Shown here: positions 1 through 7,818 of the stretch, piece after piece
How positions within the stretch are numbered: the first letter of the stretch is position 1
Layout: every line of letters starts with the position of its first letter
NCBI GenBank assembly: GCA_023127905.1
Contig: JAGMEZ010000282.1
Coordinates: 1-20,561, forward strand
Origin: Caldifarciminota bacterium
GTDB taxonomy: Bacteria > Hydrothermota > E44-bin80
Direction: 5' to 3'
DNA: 20,561 nucleotides
The notes under the pieces: generated by a model
What the model was told of the DNA's origin: nothing
Databases searched by the model: none
What the model saw: the letters and a program-made list of their open reading frames with translations, nothing else
Position numbers and translations under genes: made by a program

Positions 1-605
1 ATGAAGAAGGTGGTCAACTAACAGAAGCAATTAGAAGAAGACCATATAGGGTAATTCTTCTTGATGAAATAGAAAAGGCTCATCCTGATGTCTTCAACGT
101 GCTGCTTCAAATATTTGATGACGGAAGATTAACAGATGGACAGGGAAGAACTGTTAATTTTAAAAACTGCGTCATTATTATGACATCAAACATCGGCTCT
201 ACCTGGATACAGGAAAATGCTGATAACTATGAAAGAATGAAAACAGGAATTATGGAAGAAGTAAGAAGAAATTTCAGACCTGAATTCCTTAACAGGCTTG
301 ATGACATAATAGTATTTCATCCTCTAACAGAAGAAGACATCAAAAAGATAATAGAGATACACATTGCTGATTTGAGAAAAAGACTGGATGAAAAGAACAT
401 TAAGATTGAACTAAAAGAAGATGCAAAAAAGGAAATTTCCAGGGAAGGATTCGACAGGATTTATGGAGCGCGTCCTCTCAGAAGGGTTATACAAAAAAGA
501 ATTGAAAATATACTTTCATCAAAGATTATCAAAGGGGAAATAAAAGAGAATGATAATGTGGTCGTAAATTTTAAGAATGGTAATTGGAAAATAGAAAAGG
601 TATAA
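1..605 (+). CDS. clpB: ClpB-type AAA+ disaggregase, C-terminal part (5' truncated)
   Basis: The reading frame is open from base 3, so the start lies upstream of the window. ClpB is a hexameric ATP-driven cytoplasmic chaperone that threads aggregated proteins together with DnaK. Visible are the end of the second AAA+ module, with Walker [15 protein letters not shown], then [16 protein letters not shown], the sensor-1 segment IIMTSNIGS and [15 protein letters not shown], and the C-terminal D2-small domain with the sensor-2 signature YGARPLRR. The C-terminus is short and ends about 35 residues after YGARPLRR, normal for this family. ClpC would share most motifs; the [11 protein letters not shown] wording favours ClpB. 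The downstream HD gene starts 4 nt after the stop, so the two are probably cotranscribed. Confidence 0.93.
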   Translation, partial: EEGGQLTEAIRRRPYRVILLDEIEKAHPDVFNVLLQIFDDGRLTDGQGRTVNFKNCVIIMTSNIGSTWIQENADNYERMKTGIMEEVRRNFRPEFLNRLDDIIVFHPLTEEDIKKIIEIHIADLRKRLDEKNIKIELKEDAKKEISREGFDRIYGARPLRRVIQKRIENILSSKIIKGEIKENDNVVVNFKNGNWKIEKV

Positions 606-609
606 TACA

Positions 610-1269
610 ATGATTACACTGATAGACGTAATGAAAAACGAAGCTGTAAAAAGGTACGTAAAAAAGGCTGATGATTTCCTGGGAGTAATAGGGTATACAG
701 AACACGGGGAGAGACATGCGAAGAGGGTTGCAAAAACAGCAAAACGCATCCTATCCGAACTTAAGAAGGAAGAAAGAATTATTATACTTGGAAGCATTGC
801 AGGATACCTTCATGATATTGGTAATGTAATTAACAGAGAAAATCATGCGCAATCAGGTGCAATTTTAGTACATTCCATCCTTTCATCCATGGGAATGCCT
901 GTTGAAGATGTTTCTGAAATAATAGGTGCAATAGGTAATCATCACGAAGAAGATGGGGTTCCTGTGAGTGATGTTGCAGCAGCGTTAATCCTCTCCGACA
1001 AATCTGATGTTCATAGAAGTAGAGTTAGGAACCTTGAATTTGTTAAGTTTGATATTCACGATCGTGTTAATTATGCAACTACAAAATCTGTCCTCGATGT
1101 CAACCAGGATGATACAAAAATAATTTTCAACCTTACAATAGACACAACAATTGCTGCGGTTATGGAATACTTTGAAATTTTTCTTTCCCGAACGATAATT
1201 TCAAGAAGGGCTGCAGATTTTCTTGGTTGTAAATTTGAATTGATAATAAACGGTACAAAGGTAATATAA
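610..1269 (+). CDS. HD-domain metal-dependent phosphohydrolase
   Basis: A 219-residue cytoplasmic protein with the full HD-superfamily metal-site pattern: H36 in EHGERHAKRVA, H68-D69 in YLHDIGN, H79, the paired H111/H112 in NHHEEDG and D130 in LILSDKSDV. HD proteins hydrolyse phosphate esters such as nucleotides or cyclic dinucleotides. Nothing here identifies the substrate, and there is no RelA, GGDEF or receiver domain. Residues 150-219 form a tail that I do not recognise. The start lies 4 nt after the clpB stop, with an AAAGG-like Shine-Dalgarno inside the end of clpB, which supports an operon. Family assignment is firm; function is open. Confidence 0.85.
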   Translation: MITLIDVMKNEAVKRYVKKADDFLGVIGYTEHGERHAKRVAKTAKRILSELKKEERIIILGSIAGYLHDIGNVINRENHAQSGAILVHSILSSMGMPVEDVSEIIGAIGNHHEEDGVPVSDVAAALILSDKSDVHRSRVRNLEFVKFDIHDRVNYATTKSVLDVNQDDTKIIFNLTIDTTIAAVMEYFEIFLSRTIISRRAADFLGCKFELIINGTKVI

Positions 1270-1307
1270 ACCTTATTAGAATATTCGAAAATTTTTTTAA
1301 AAAACAC

Positions 1308-1336
1308 TTGACAAATTTAGTTTTTGCTACTATAAT
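1308..1336 (+). promoter_or_regulatory. Consensus sigma-70 promoter
   Basis: TTGACA at 1308-1313, a spacer of exactly 17 nt, and TATAAT at 1331-1336: a 12/12 match. The predicted start is near 1343, giving only about a 16-nt leader before the FecR-like gene at 1360. Confidence 0.85.
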
Positions 1337-1359
1337 AATGTGAATAGTAAAATTCTACA

Positions 1360-1944
1360 ATGAATTCTAAGAAGATTCTCATTACAACATTAACATCAAT
1401 CTTTATAGTCGTAGCTCTTTTCATTACAATACTTTTCATTCTACTCGGAATGTACAATAAATACTATTACTCTAATCTATTAAAGTCTAGTTATCACAAA
1501 CACTCAACACCCAGTGATGCAGAAGAAAAAGGAAGTTCATTTATTAAGCCATTTGGAAAAGTGAGTTTTCTTCTTGGAAATACAAAGATAAAAAAAAGAA
1601 AATGCAAAACATGGGAAAAACTAACTTTCGGTCTTGATCTAATGAGGGGAGACAGCTTAAGAATTGGTACGGATAGTAAAGTTGAAATAACCCTACAAAG
1701 TGGTGATAATATCATAATTAAAGGATTTAAAAAACTAAGAATTGACAGTTCTATTATAATGTTAAGTCACAAAAGCGGAGTTGATGAGAACCTCTCAGGA
1801 AGTGGGAAAAGGGGAGGTAAAATAGCACGATTAACAGGAAAGGAGTTGAAAGGCAAAGAGACAACCCCTGTGTCAGCTATCAGATCCAACAAACCACCAA
1901 AGGATGATAATAAGACGAAGTTAAAAACTCGAATCGGCGAATAA
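1360..1944 (+). CDS. Membrane-anchored FecR-domain-like protein
   Basis: A 194-residue protein with one strong N-terminal membrane segment (about residues 8-31), a polar linker, then a beta-rich stretch (about 64-135). The sequence GKVSFLLGNTKIKK, followed by W.KL..G..L..GDSLRIGTDSKVEITL and a second GDNIIIKG unit, matches the FecR-domain pattern seen in many exported anchored proteins. The tail is basic (KPPKDDNKTKLKTR). In longer FecR proteins a segment resembling TPVSAIR usually continues into further sequence, so this copy may be short or decayed at its 3' end. It has its own consensus promoter but no clear Shine-Dalgarno before the ATG. The role is unknown; a classic FecR anti-sigma partner is not supported because no sigma factor gene is next to it. 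Confidence 0.6.
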   Translation: MNSKKILITTLTSIFIVVALFITILFILLGMYNKYYYSNLLKSSYHKHSTPSDAEEKGSSFIKPFGKVSFLLGNTKIKKRKCKTWEKLTFGLDLMRGDSLRIGTDSKVEITLQSGDNIIIKGFKKLRIDSSIIMLSHKSGVDENLSGSGKRGGKIARLTGKELKGKETTPVSAIRSNKPPKDDNKTKLKTRIGE

Positions 1945-2018
1945 GTTTTACCCGCTTTATCGGTGCTTTCTGCACTGGTAGTCATACATATTAAACCCAA
2001 AAAACAAGGTACGAAAAA

Positions 2019-3266
2019 ATGGAAATTGCAGAATTAAAGGTTAAGACTTTTTCAGAGCTTAAGGAGATTGCTAAGGACCTCAATATTCAAGGATATACAA
2101 CCTTAAAAAAACAGGACCTCATCTTTGGCATCCTTGAGTCCCAAGCAACGCAGAATGGTTTGACCTTCGGAGAGGGAGTATTAGAAACAAACCCTGATGG
2201 TTTTGGATTCTTGCGCTCACCAAAAAACAGTTATCTCGCGGGTCACGATGACATTTATGTATCACCTTCTCAGATAAAGAAATTCGGACTTCTGACAGGA
2301 GATACGGTGTCAGGACAGATAAGACCACCCAAAGAAGGAGAGAAATATTATGCTCTCTTGAAGATTGAAGCTGTAAATTATGAAAATCCTGCTCTTTCAA
2401 AAAAGAGAACTATTTTTGACAATCTCACTCCCCTATATCCTGATGAGAAAATTAGACTCGAAACAGGGAATATTGATACTTCAAGAAGAATCATTGACTT
2501 ATTAACTCCTATTGGAAAAGGACAACGAGCTCTTATTGTATCACCGCCCCGAGCAGGCAAAACCGTTCTTCTTCAGACAACTGCTAACAGTATAACAACC
2601 AACCACCCGGAGGTTAAACTGATGGTTCTCTTGATTGACGAAAGACCTGAGGAAGTAACAGACATGATACGATCGGTAAAGGGGGAAGTAATCAGCTCAA
2701 CATTTGATGAACCAGCGGAACGTCATGTCCAGGTTGCCAATATGGTAATCGAAAGAGCACGCAGGATGGTTGAACAAAGACATGATGTTGTAATTTTACT
2801 CGATAGCATAACACGATTAGCAAGAGCACACAATGTTGTTATTCCTCATAGTGGAAAAACACTGACAGGAGGTGTAGATTCGAACGCTCTCCACAAACCT
2901 AAAAGATTCTTTGGAGCAGCAAGAAACATTGAGGAGGGAGGTAGTCTTACCATTATTGCAACTGCACTGATTGAAACAGGAAGCAGAATGGATGAAGTTA
3001 TCTTTGAAGAGTTTAAAGGAACGGGTAATATGGAACTTGTCCTTGATAGAAAACTTGCAGACAGGAGAATCTTCCCTGCGATAGACATAAACAAATCGGG
3101 AACCAGAAAGGAAGAACTTCTTTTAACAGCAGAAGAGTTGAATAAAGTCTGGATTTTGAGAAAATTGTTGAATGAAATGAATCAGGTAGAGGCTATGGAG
3201 TTCCTTATTGCACGAATGAAAGAAACAAAAAATAATAAGGAATTCTTAAAGGCAATGAACAAATAA
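2019..3266 (+). CDS. rho: Transcription termination factor Rho
   Basis: A 415-residue RNA-dependent ATPase that ends transcription by translocating along nascent RNA. Domain order: Rho_N SAP-like helices (about 1-45, [21 protein letters not shown]); the CSD/OB primary RNA-binding fold with GFGFLR at 61-66; the RecA-like motor with P-loop SPPRAGKT at 175-182, Walker [11 protein letters not shown] at 204-213 and [12 protein letters not shown] at 261-272; then [23 protein letters not shown] near 334-356. Length is typical of compact Rho proteins, without the long acidic or Arg-rich N-terminal insertion seen in some phyla. The start has an AAGGT Shine-Dalgarno at 2006-2010. rpmE follows after 48 nt, a common rho-rpmE arrangement. 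Confidence 0.98.
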   Translation: MEIAELKVKTFSELKEIAKDLNIQGYTTLKKQDLIFGILESQATQNGLTFGEGVLETNPDGFGFLRSPKNSYLAGHDDIYVSPSQIKKFGLLTGDTVSGQIRPPKEGEKYYALLKIEAVNYENPALSKKRTIFDNLTPLYPDEKIRLETGNIDTSRRIIDLLTPIGKGQRALIVSPPRAGKTVLLQTTANSITTNHPEVKLMVLLIDERPEEVTDMIRSVKGEVISSTFDEPAERHVQVANMVIERARRMVEQRHDVVILLDSITRLARAHNVVIPHSGKTLTGGVDSNALHKPKRFFGAARNIEEGGSLTIIATALIETGSRMDEVIFEEFKGTGNMELVLDRKLADRRIFPAIDINKSGTRKEELLLTAEELNKVWILRKLLNEMNQVEAMEFLIARMKETKNNKEFLKAMNK

Positions 3267-3314
3267 CGATAATTATCAATCTCTATTATTAGAAACTAAG
3301 TAGCAGGAGGAAGA

Positions 3315-3527
3315 ATGAAAAAGAAAATACATCCCGAATATTATATAACAACGATAACCTGTGCTTGTGGTAACGTCATTAAGACTCGTTCCACAGTAAA
3401 AGATTTGCGCATTGAGATATGTTCAAAATGTCATCCTTTCTTTTCAGGAAAACAAAAATTTGTTGACACTGCAGGCAGGGTAGAAAAATTTCAAAAGAAG
3501 TATGGAAAAAGGCTAAAAAATGGGTAA
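3315..3527 (+). CDS. rpmE: 50S ribosomal protein L31, zinc-binding form
   Basis: A 70-residue ribosomal protein starting [10 protein letters not shown]. The four zinc ligands are present as CAC (C16, C18) and CSKC (C36, C39), followed by the family signature [20 protein letters not shown]. This is therefore the Cys-containing (C+) type used under zinc-replete conditions. A strong GGAGGA Shine-Dalgarno lies just upstream of the ATG. Its last 8 nt overlap the start of the next gene in another frame, implying translational coupling. Confidence 0.97.
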   Translation: MKKKIHPEYYITTITCACGNVIKTRSTVKDLRIEICSKCHPFFSGKQKFVDTAGRVEKFQKKYGKRLKNG

Positions 3528-4773
3528 AACCTTTGTTGAACAGATTCTTAGTAAAAAGTCAGGAAATGATGTAAAACAGGGTCAAATAGTTGAGGTAGAA
3601 CCTGATCTCTGTATGAGTCATGATAATGCTGGACTTGTAATAAAAAAGTTTAATGAAATTGGTAAAAAGTCTGTATGGAAAACAGAAAATATTTTCATTA
3701 TCCTCGATCATAGAGCACCATCAGAGTCAATAAAAACAGCTAATGAACACAAAATAATTAGAGACTTTGTTGCTGAACAAGGTATAAATAACTTCTTCGA
3801 CATTGGTGAAGGCATCTGCCATCAGGTAATTGTGGAAAAGCTGTTTATTCTGCCAGGACAGGTAGCTATAGGAACAGATTCACATACAACATCCTATGGC
3901 TCGATTAGTGCCTTCTCAACAGGCATTGGTGCAACAGAAATGGCTGCTGTCTGGGCAACAGGAAAGATCTGGCTTAAAGTTCCTGAATCTTACAAAGTAA
4001 TAATAAAAGGAGATTGTCCTCACGGAGTTTTTTCAAAAGACATTATCCTCTATATAATAGGTGAGTTAGGTTGCGACGGTGCAATCTACAAGTCAATTGA
4101 ATTTTCTGGTGAAACGGTCGAGAAAATGACAATTTCTGATCGATTTGTGCTCTCAAACCTGTCTATGGAAATGGGGGCGAAATCAGCTGTGACTGCTTTT
4201 GATAGAGTAACTGAAGAATACATAAGAGAAAGAGGGGTTTTTGCTTTTGAACCGATCTTTGCAGATAAAGATGCTGAATATGAAAAAGTTTTCGAATACG
4301 ATGTATCGAACCTTGAGCCTCAGGTAGCTTGTCCACACTCAGTGGATAATACGAAGCCAGTCTCTGAAATGAAGGATATAAAAGTAAATCAGGTCTTCAT
4401 AGGCTCCTGTACAAATGGAAGAATGGATGACCTCGAGATTACAGCAAAGATACTTGAAGGTAAAAAAATTGCAAAAGATATAAGATTAATTATTGGACCT
4501 GCATCTAAAGAAATTTATTCCTCAGCAATAAAAGAAGGCTTATTCGACACCTTCTTACAAGCGGGTGCTGTTATAATAAACCCAGGATGCGGACCGTGTC
4601 TTGGTGCACATCAGGGTATTATTGGCGATGGGGAAGTTGCAGTTACAACAACAAACCGTAATTTCAGGGGAAGGATGGGAAGTACCAAAGGTTACGTTTA
4701 CCTTGTATCCCCGGCAACTGCTGCGGCAACTGCAATAACCGGTGTTATAACCGACCCACGAGAATTCCTTTAA
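3520..4773 (+). CDS. leuC: 3-isopropylmalate/homoaconitate dehydratase large subunit family
   Basis: A 417-residue aconitase-superfamily large subunit. The [4Fe-4S] ligands are visible as C297 in [11 protein letters not shown] and C357/C360 in [13 protein letters not shown]. The substrate and structure signatures [18 protein letters not shown] and [21 protein letters not shown] are intact. The length fits the archaeal/thermophile LeuC-HacA type rather than the longer proteobacterial LeuC. The enzyme needs a separate small (swivel) subunit, LeuD, which is not adjacent; the next gene is smpB and no other leucine-biosynthesis gene is present. It overlaps rpmE by 8 nt. The exact substrate (isopropylmalate, homoaconitate or methyl-citrate-like) cannot be read from sequence, so the symbol is provisional. 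Confidence 0.85.
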   Translation: MGKTFVEQILSKKSGNDVKQGQIVEVEPDLCMSHDNAGLVIKKFNEIGKKSVWKTENIFIILDHRAPSESIKTANEHKIIRDFVAEQGINNFFDIGEGICHQVIVEKLFILPGQVAIGTDSHTTSYGSISAFSTGIGATEMAAVWATGKIWLKVPESYKVIIKGDCPHGVFSKDIILYIIGELGCDGAIYKSIEFSGETVEKMTISDRFVLSNLSMEMGAKSAVTAFDRVTEEYIRERGVFAFEPIFADKDAEYEKVFEYDVSNLEPQVACPHSVDNTKPVSEMKDIKVNQVFIGSCTNGRMDDLEITAKILEGKKIAKDIRLIIGPASKEIYSSAIKEGLFDTFLQAGAVIINPGCGPCLGAHQGIIGDGEVAVTTTNRNFRGRMGSTKGYVYLVSPATAAATAITGVITDPREFL

Positions 4774-4786
4774 TATTTCCATCAAA

Positions 4787-4863
4787 TTTTAGCCACAGAT
4801 TTCCACAGATAAATTCCGATTAATATCTACTACCCCCCACAACTAAAATTTAGCCGCAGATTA
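4787..4863. repeat. Intergenic CCRCAGAT repeat element
   Basis: Three copies of an eight-base unit CCRCAGAT at 4793-4800, 4803-4810 and 4854-4861; the first and third follow the shared lead-in TTAG. The first two are phased at 10 nt. The composition resembles the agccacagatt/cacagatta-type elements that recur between genes in many environmental bacterial genomes. No coding potential is visible. Whether it recurs elsewhere in this genome cannot be seen from the window. Confidence 0.5.
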
Positions 4864-4867
4864 ACTA

Positions 4868-4914
4868 CTCTTCTCGAAAAGAAAAAGGCGAAGAAATCAA
4901 CGATTTCTGAAGAG
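4868..4914 (+). other. Two-tier hairpin upstream of smpB
   Basis: An outer stem CTCTTC (4868-4873) with GAAGAG (4909-4914) encloses a perfect inner hairpin AGAAATC (4892-4898), loop AAC, GATTTCT (4902-4908), directly stacked on the outer right arm. No U-tract follows, so it is not a standard terminator. It lies upstream of the weak smpB promoter and adjoins the CCRCAGAT repeat, so it may be part of the same element. Confidence 0.4.
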
Positions 4915-4935
4915 GTTAGAAATCACAGAATTCAT

Positions 4936-4968
4936 TTGACTTTGCTACACATTTTTGTTAGTTTATAT
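4936..4968 (+). promoter_or_regulatory. Weak candidate smpB promoter
   Basis: TTGACT at 4936-4941 is a good -35, but at 17 nt the -10 would be TAGTTT (4959-4964), and the better TTATAT (4963-4968) sits at a 21-nt spacing. It is clearly poorer than the other promoters in the window. It is placed correctly for the smpB ATG at 4996. Confidence 0.3.
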
Positions 4969-4995
4969 AGCGATATAGTAAATAGGGATAATCGA

Positions 4996-5451
4996 ATGAG
5001 AATAGTAGCAACAAACAGAAAAGCACGCCATTTATATAACATTGAATCGGCGTTTGAAGCAGGCATTGTCCTTGTAGGGTGTGAAGTAAAATCCATCAAG
5101 GCTTCAAAAATATCTCTTTCTGACAGTTATGCAAGAGTTGAAGATGGTGAGGTTTTTCTTTACAACATGCACATCAGCTCTTACGAAAAGAAAAATGGGT
5201 TTTCACGGCACAACCCGAGAAGAAAGAGAAAATTGCTGTTAAAAAAACAGGAGATACGAAAACTTACAGGAAAAATCATAGAAAGAGGCTATACACTCAT
5301 TCCACTGAAGGTTTATGTTACTGACAGAGGTATCATTAAAGTTGAACTCGGACTTGCAAAGGGAAAAAAGAAATTTGAAAAAAGACAGGCTATAAAAGAG
5401 CGTGATATAAAAAGAGAAATTGAACAACAAAAGAAAGTTTTGAACAGATGA
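4996..5451 (+). CDS. smpB: SsrA-binding protein SmpB
   Basis: A 150-residue tmRNA-binding protein for trans-translation and ribosome rescue. Family signatures run in order: NRKARHLYNIE, GIVLVGCEVKSIK, HNPRRKRKLLL, GYTLIPLKVY, and the basic tail LAKGKKKFEKRQAIKERD needed for decoding-centre function. I chose the ATG at 4996 because AGGGA (4984-4988) sits 7 nt upstream and because SmpB proteins start just before the NRKARH segment; an in-frame ATG at 4936 would add 20 unrelated residues and would overlap the candidate -35. The stop overlaps the next ATG (ATGA). No tmRNA gene is visible nearby. Confidence 0.96.
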   Translation: MRIVATNRKARHLYNIESAFEAGIVLVGCEVKSIKASKISLSDSYARVEDGEVFLYNMHISSYEKKNGFSRHNPRRKRKLLLKKQEIRKLTGKIIERGYTLIPLKVYVTDRGIIKVELGLAKGKKKFEKRQAIKERDIKREIEQQKKVLNR

Positions 5452-6902
5452 GAATAAGAATTTTTCTTTTTCTCCTTTTTTTATGTCCCTCTTTTCTCTA
5501 TACAGATTTTCTTTTCTTCAACGAGAAGAAAAGCACAACGATTTCTACCGTGACAAAAAACGGGTGGGTATATGCATCCCTTGATGATTTCAAAAGAGCA
5601 ATCAAGATTTCCTTCTTACAAGACATAACTAAAAAAAGATTTATCCTGAATTTTAGCGAACATACTCTCACCTTTATCCCTGAAAACCCATATTATCTCC
5701 TTGATAATAAGGGTAAAAAAATGAATCTTCCTTTTATTTCTATAGAAGGAAAATCTTACATTTCCCTTTCTGATATTGAAATGGTTCTCTCTGATGCGAC
5801 CGATAAAGATGTTTTTCTTATATGTCCCTTAAATTCTATCGTAATGGATAGATCAACATTCAATCCGGACTCAATTATTCTAAAGGATGAGAAAGATAAA
5901 ATTAGTTTCACACTTACTTCGGAAACCGAAATTATTACTTCTATAGTAGATGATAAAAATGGGGAACTCGAGCTTACTCTTTTCAATGCGGTTTGTAAAC
6001 CTACAATTATTCCACCGTCCAACGGAAAGGGAGAGATTAAAAAAATAGTTCTAAATCAGGAACAAAATAAAGCGGTTCTTTCATTCTTTTATGATGTTAA
6101 TAAGGTTAGAAAAATTGAAAAAGAACTTATTTCTCCAGGCTCTTCTATTAGAATTACTTTTTATAAGAAGGAAGAGGTGAAACCACCGAAAGAGGAAAAA
6201 CCAAAAAAACAATACTTCATAAATAAAGTAATCATTGACCCGGGGCACGGTGGAAAAGATCCTGGGGCTGTTGGTCCAACGGGACTAACAGAAAAAGAGA
6301 TTGTTCTAAAAATATCCAAAGAATTAAAGAAGATACTTACAAGAGAGGGATTCACTGTTCTGATGACAAGGGACGACGACAGTTTTGTCCGTCTAAGACA
6401 ACGATCAACAATGGCAAACAATTTAGGGGCTGATCTCTTTGTAAGCATTCATTGCAATGCTACAGGAGGTAGAAAGGAAGCAGGTGGATTTGAGACATTT
6501 TTCTTATCAACAGCCAAGACAAGTTGGGCACGAGCAGTGGAAGCTAAAGAAAACGCAGTTATTGAGTTTGAAACACCAAGCGAGAAAAAGTCTCTTCTTG
6601 AGTTTATTTTTTATGATTTACTGCAGAATCTACATCTTCGTGAATCAAGCGACCTTGCCGATTTTATACAGGAATCAATGGCAAGAAATCTTACAATCGA
6701 AGATAGGGGAGTAAAACAAGCCAACTTCCATGTTATGAGAGAAATCTATATGCCATCTGTATTGGTGGAAGCAGCATTTATTTCGAATTCAGAAGAGGAG
6801 AAGCAACTAAAAAAGCAGAGTTTCAGGAAGAAGATAGCCCAGGGAATTGCATACGGAATTCTTGAATTTAAAAAGGTATATGAAAAGAAATTAAATAAAT
6901 GA
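5448..6902 (+). CDS. Secreted N-acetylmuramoyl-L-alanine amidase (Amidase_3)
   Basis: A 484-residue zinc amidase that cleaves the lactyl-Ala bond of peptidoglycan in the periplasm. Layout: signal peptide (about 1-20, IRIFLFLLFLCPSFLYT); a copper-amine-oxidase-N/stalk-like beta region (about 30-130) with two short WVYASLDDF/KSYISLSDI-type units; an AMIN-like beta segment (about 140-240); a Lys/Pro-rich linker (241-256); and the catalytic domain (about 257-478). The zinc ligands are H267 in DPGHGG, E282 in LTEKE and H335 in SIHCNA; the catalytic glutamate is E441 in VEAAFISN. A helical insertion near residues 365-405 resembles the regulatory helix region of AmiC-type enzymes. It overlaps smpB and murI by 4 nt on each side, so translation is probably coupled. 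Confidence 0.93.
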   Translation: MRIRIFLFLLFLCPSFLYTDFLFFNEKKSTTISTVTKNGWVYASLDDFKRAIKISFLQDITKKRFILNFSEHTLTFIPENPYYLLDNKGKKMNLPFISIEGKSYISLSDIEMVLSDATDKDVFLICPLNSIVMDRSTFNPDSIILKDEKDKISFTLTSETEIITSIVDDKNGELELTLFNAVCKPTIIPPSNGKGEIKKIVLNQEQNKAVLSFFYDVNKVRKIEKELISPGSSIRITFYKKEEVKPPKEEKPKKQYFINKVIIDPGHGGKDPGAVGPTGLTEKEIVLKISKELKKILTREGFTVLMTRDDDSFVRLRQRSTMANNLGADLFVSIHCNATGGRKEAGGFETFFLSTAKTSWARAVEAKENAVIEFETPSEKKSLLEFIFYDLLQNLHLRESSDLADFIQESMARNLTIEDRGVKQANFHVMREIYMPSVLVEAAFISNSEEEKQLKKQSFRKKIAQGIAYGILEFKKVYEKKLNK

Positions 6903-7729
6903 GAAGCAATCAAGAAACTTCGGAAAAATCGATCGGTATTTTCGATTCGGGCGTTGGGGGATTAACCGTTGTTAAAGAAATAATGAAGGTCCTTCCCCAT
7001 GAATCCATAATTTACTTTGGTGATACAGCCCGTGTTCCATATGGAACAAAATCAAAAGAGACAATAACACGTTTTGCTATTCAGGATGCAACCTTTCTTA
7101 TGGAAAAGAATGTTAAGGCAATAGTTGTCGCCTGTAATTCCGTTTCTTCCAATAGCCTTGATAATCTTAAGAGCAGTTTTGATGTTCCTATCATCGGAGT
7201 AATCAAACCAGGGGTAGATAACGCATGTTTAAAAACAATAAATAGAAAAATTGGTGTTATAGGAACTGCCGCTACAATTGAAAGTAATGCATACAAGAAA
7301 CGTATCAGGAAAATTTGCCCTGATGCAATTGTTTACAGTAAAAGTTGCCCACTCTTCGTTCCACTGGCTGAAGAAGGGTGGATCGAAAAAGAATCAACTT
7401 TTCTTATTGTACGAGATTATCTACAGGAATTATTGGATAAAGATATAGATACTCTCGTTCTTGGATGCACTCATTACCCAATACTCAAACATGTTATACA
7501 AGAAGTTGTTGGCAAAGGTGTTTTTCTCGTTGACTCAGCGTTCTATACAGCACTTGCATTAAAGGAATTGCTTGAAGAAATGAATCTCTCAAGAAAATCT
7601 ACGATGAATGTAGAATCCCTATTTTACCTATCAGATATCCCGAGAAAATTTTCAGATATTGGTGAAAGATTTCTTGGCAAAAAAATTAAAAACATATCGG
7701 TTGTTGACGTAACGCAAACAAAAAAATAA
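6899..7729 (+). CDS. murI: Glutamate racemase
   Basis: A 276-residue cofactor-independent racemase producing D-glutamate for peptidoglycan. Signatures: GIFDSGVGGLTVVKEI (D16, S17), YFGDTARVPYGTKS, the first catalytic cysteine C79 in VVACNSVSS, and the second catalytic cysteine C190 in GCTHYPIL. The first cysteine context reads ACNSVSS where most family members have ACNTAS or ACNTAT, a conservative change. The start is set by an ATGA overlap with the amidase stop. No separate Shine-Dalgarno is evident, so expression probably depends on coupling. Together with the amidase it gives this cluster a cell-wall theme. Confidence 0.96.
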   Translation: MRSNQETSEKSIGIFDSGVGGLTVVKEIMKVLPHESIIYFGDTARVPYGTKSKETITRFAIQDATFLMEKNVKAIVVACNSVSSNSLDNLKSSFDVPIIGVIKPGVDNACLKTINRKIGVIGTAATIESNAYKKRIRKICPDAIVYSKSCPLFVPLAEEGWIEKESTFLIVRDYLQELLDKDIDTLVLGCTHYPILKHVIQEVVGKGVFLVDSAFYTALALKELLEEMNLSRKSTMNVESLFYLSDIPRKFSDIGERFLGKKIKNISVVDVTQTKK

Positions 7730-7749
7730 CTATAAATAGAAACAGTACT

Positions 7750-7787
7750 GTAAGGCAAGATGCCTTACCTGTTAGATACAAATCTAA
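7750..7787. other. Twin hairpins in the murI-cca gap
   Basis: Two consecutive perfect hairpins: GTAAGGCA (7750-7757), loop AGA, TGCCTTAC (7761-7768); then TTAGAT (7772-7777), loop ACAA, ATCTAA (7782-7787). No U-tract follows either one, so a simple terminator is unlikely. They could be an RNA-processing or stability element between murI and cca, or a small dispersed repeat. Confidence 0.5.
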
Positions 7788-7818
7788 TAGGAACAGATGA
7801 AAAAGCAAACAATCTATT

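Noticed and set aside
1945..2037. In-frame hydrophobic open stretch after the FecR-like stop, suggesting readthrough or a broken gene
   Set aside because: About 30 codons that run into rho with no homology I can recognise; a chance open stretch in AT-rich DNA is enough to explain it.
4936..4995. Upstream ATG for smpB
   Set aside because: It would add 20 residues not found in SmpB and overlap the candidate -35; the ATG at 4996 has AGGGA at 7 nt.
4774..4995. tmRNA gene next to smpB
   Set aside because: No tRNA-like acceptor end with CCA/GGTTCGA motif and no tag-peptide frame in the gap; too short for a full tmRNA.
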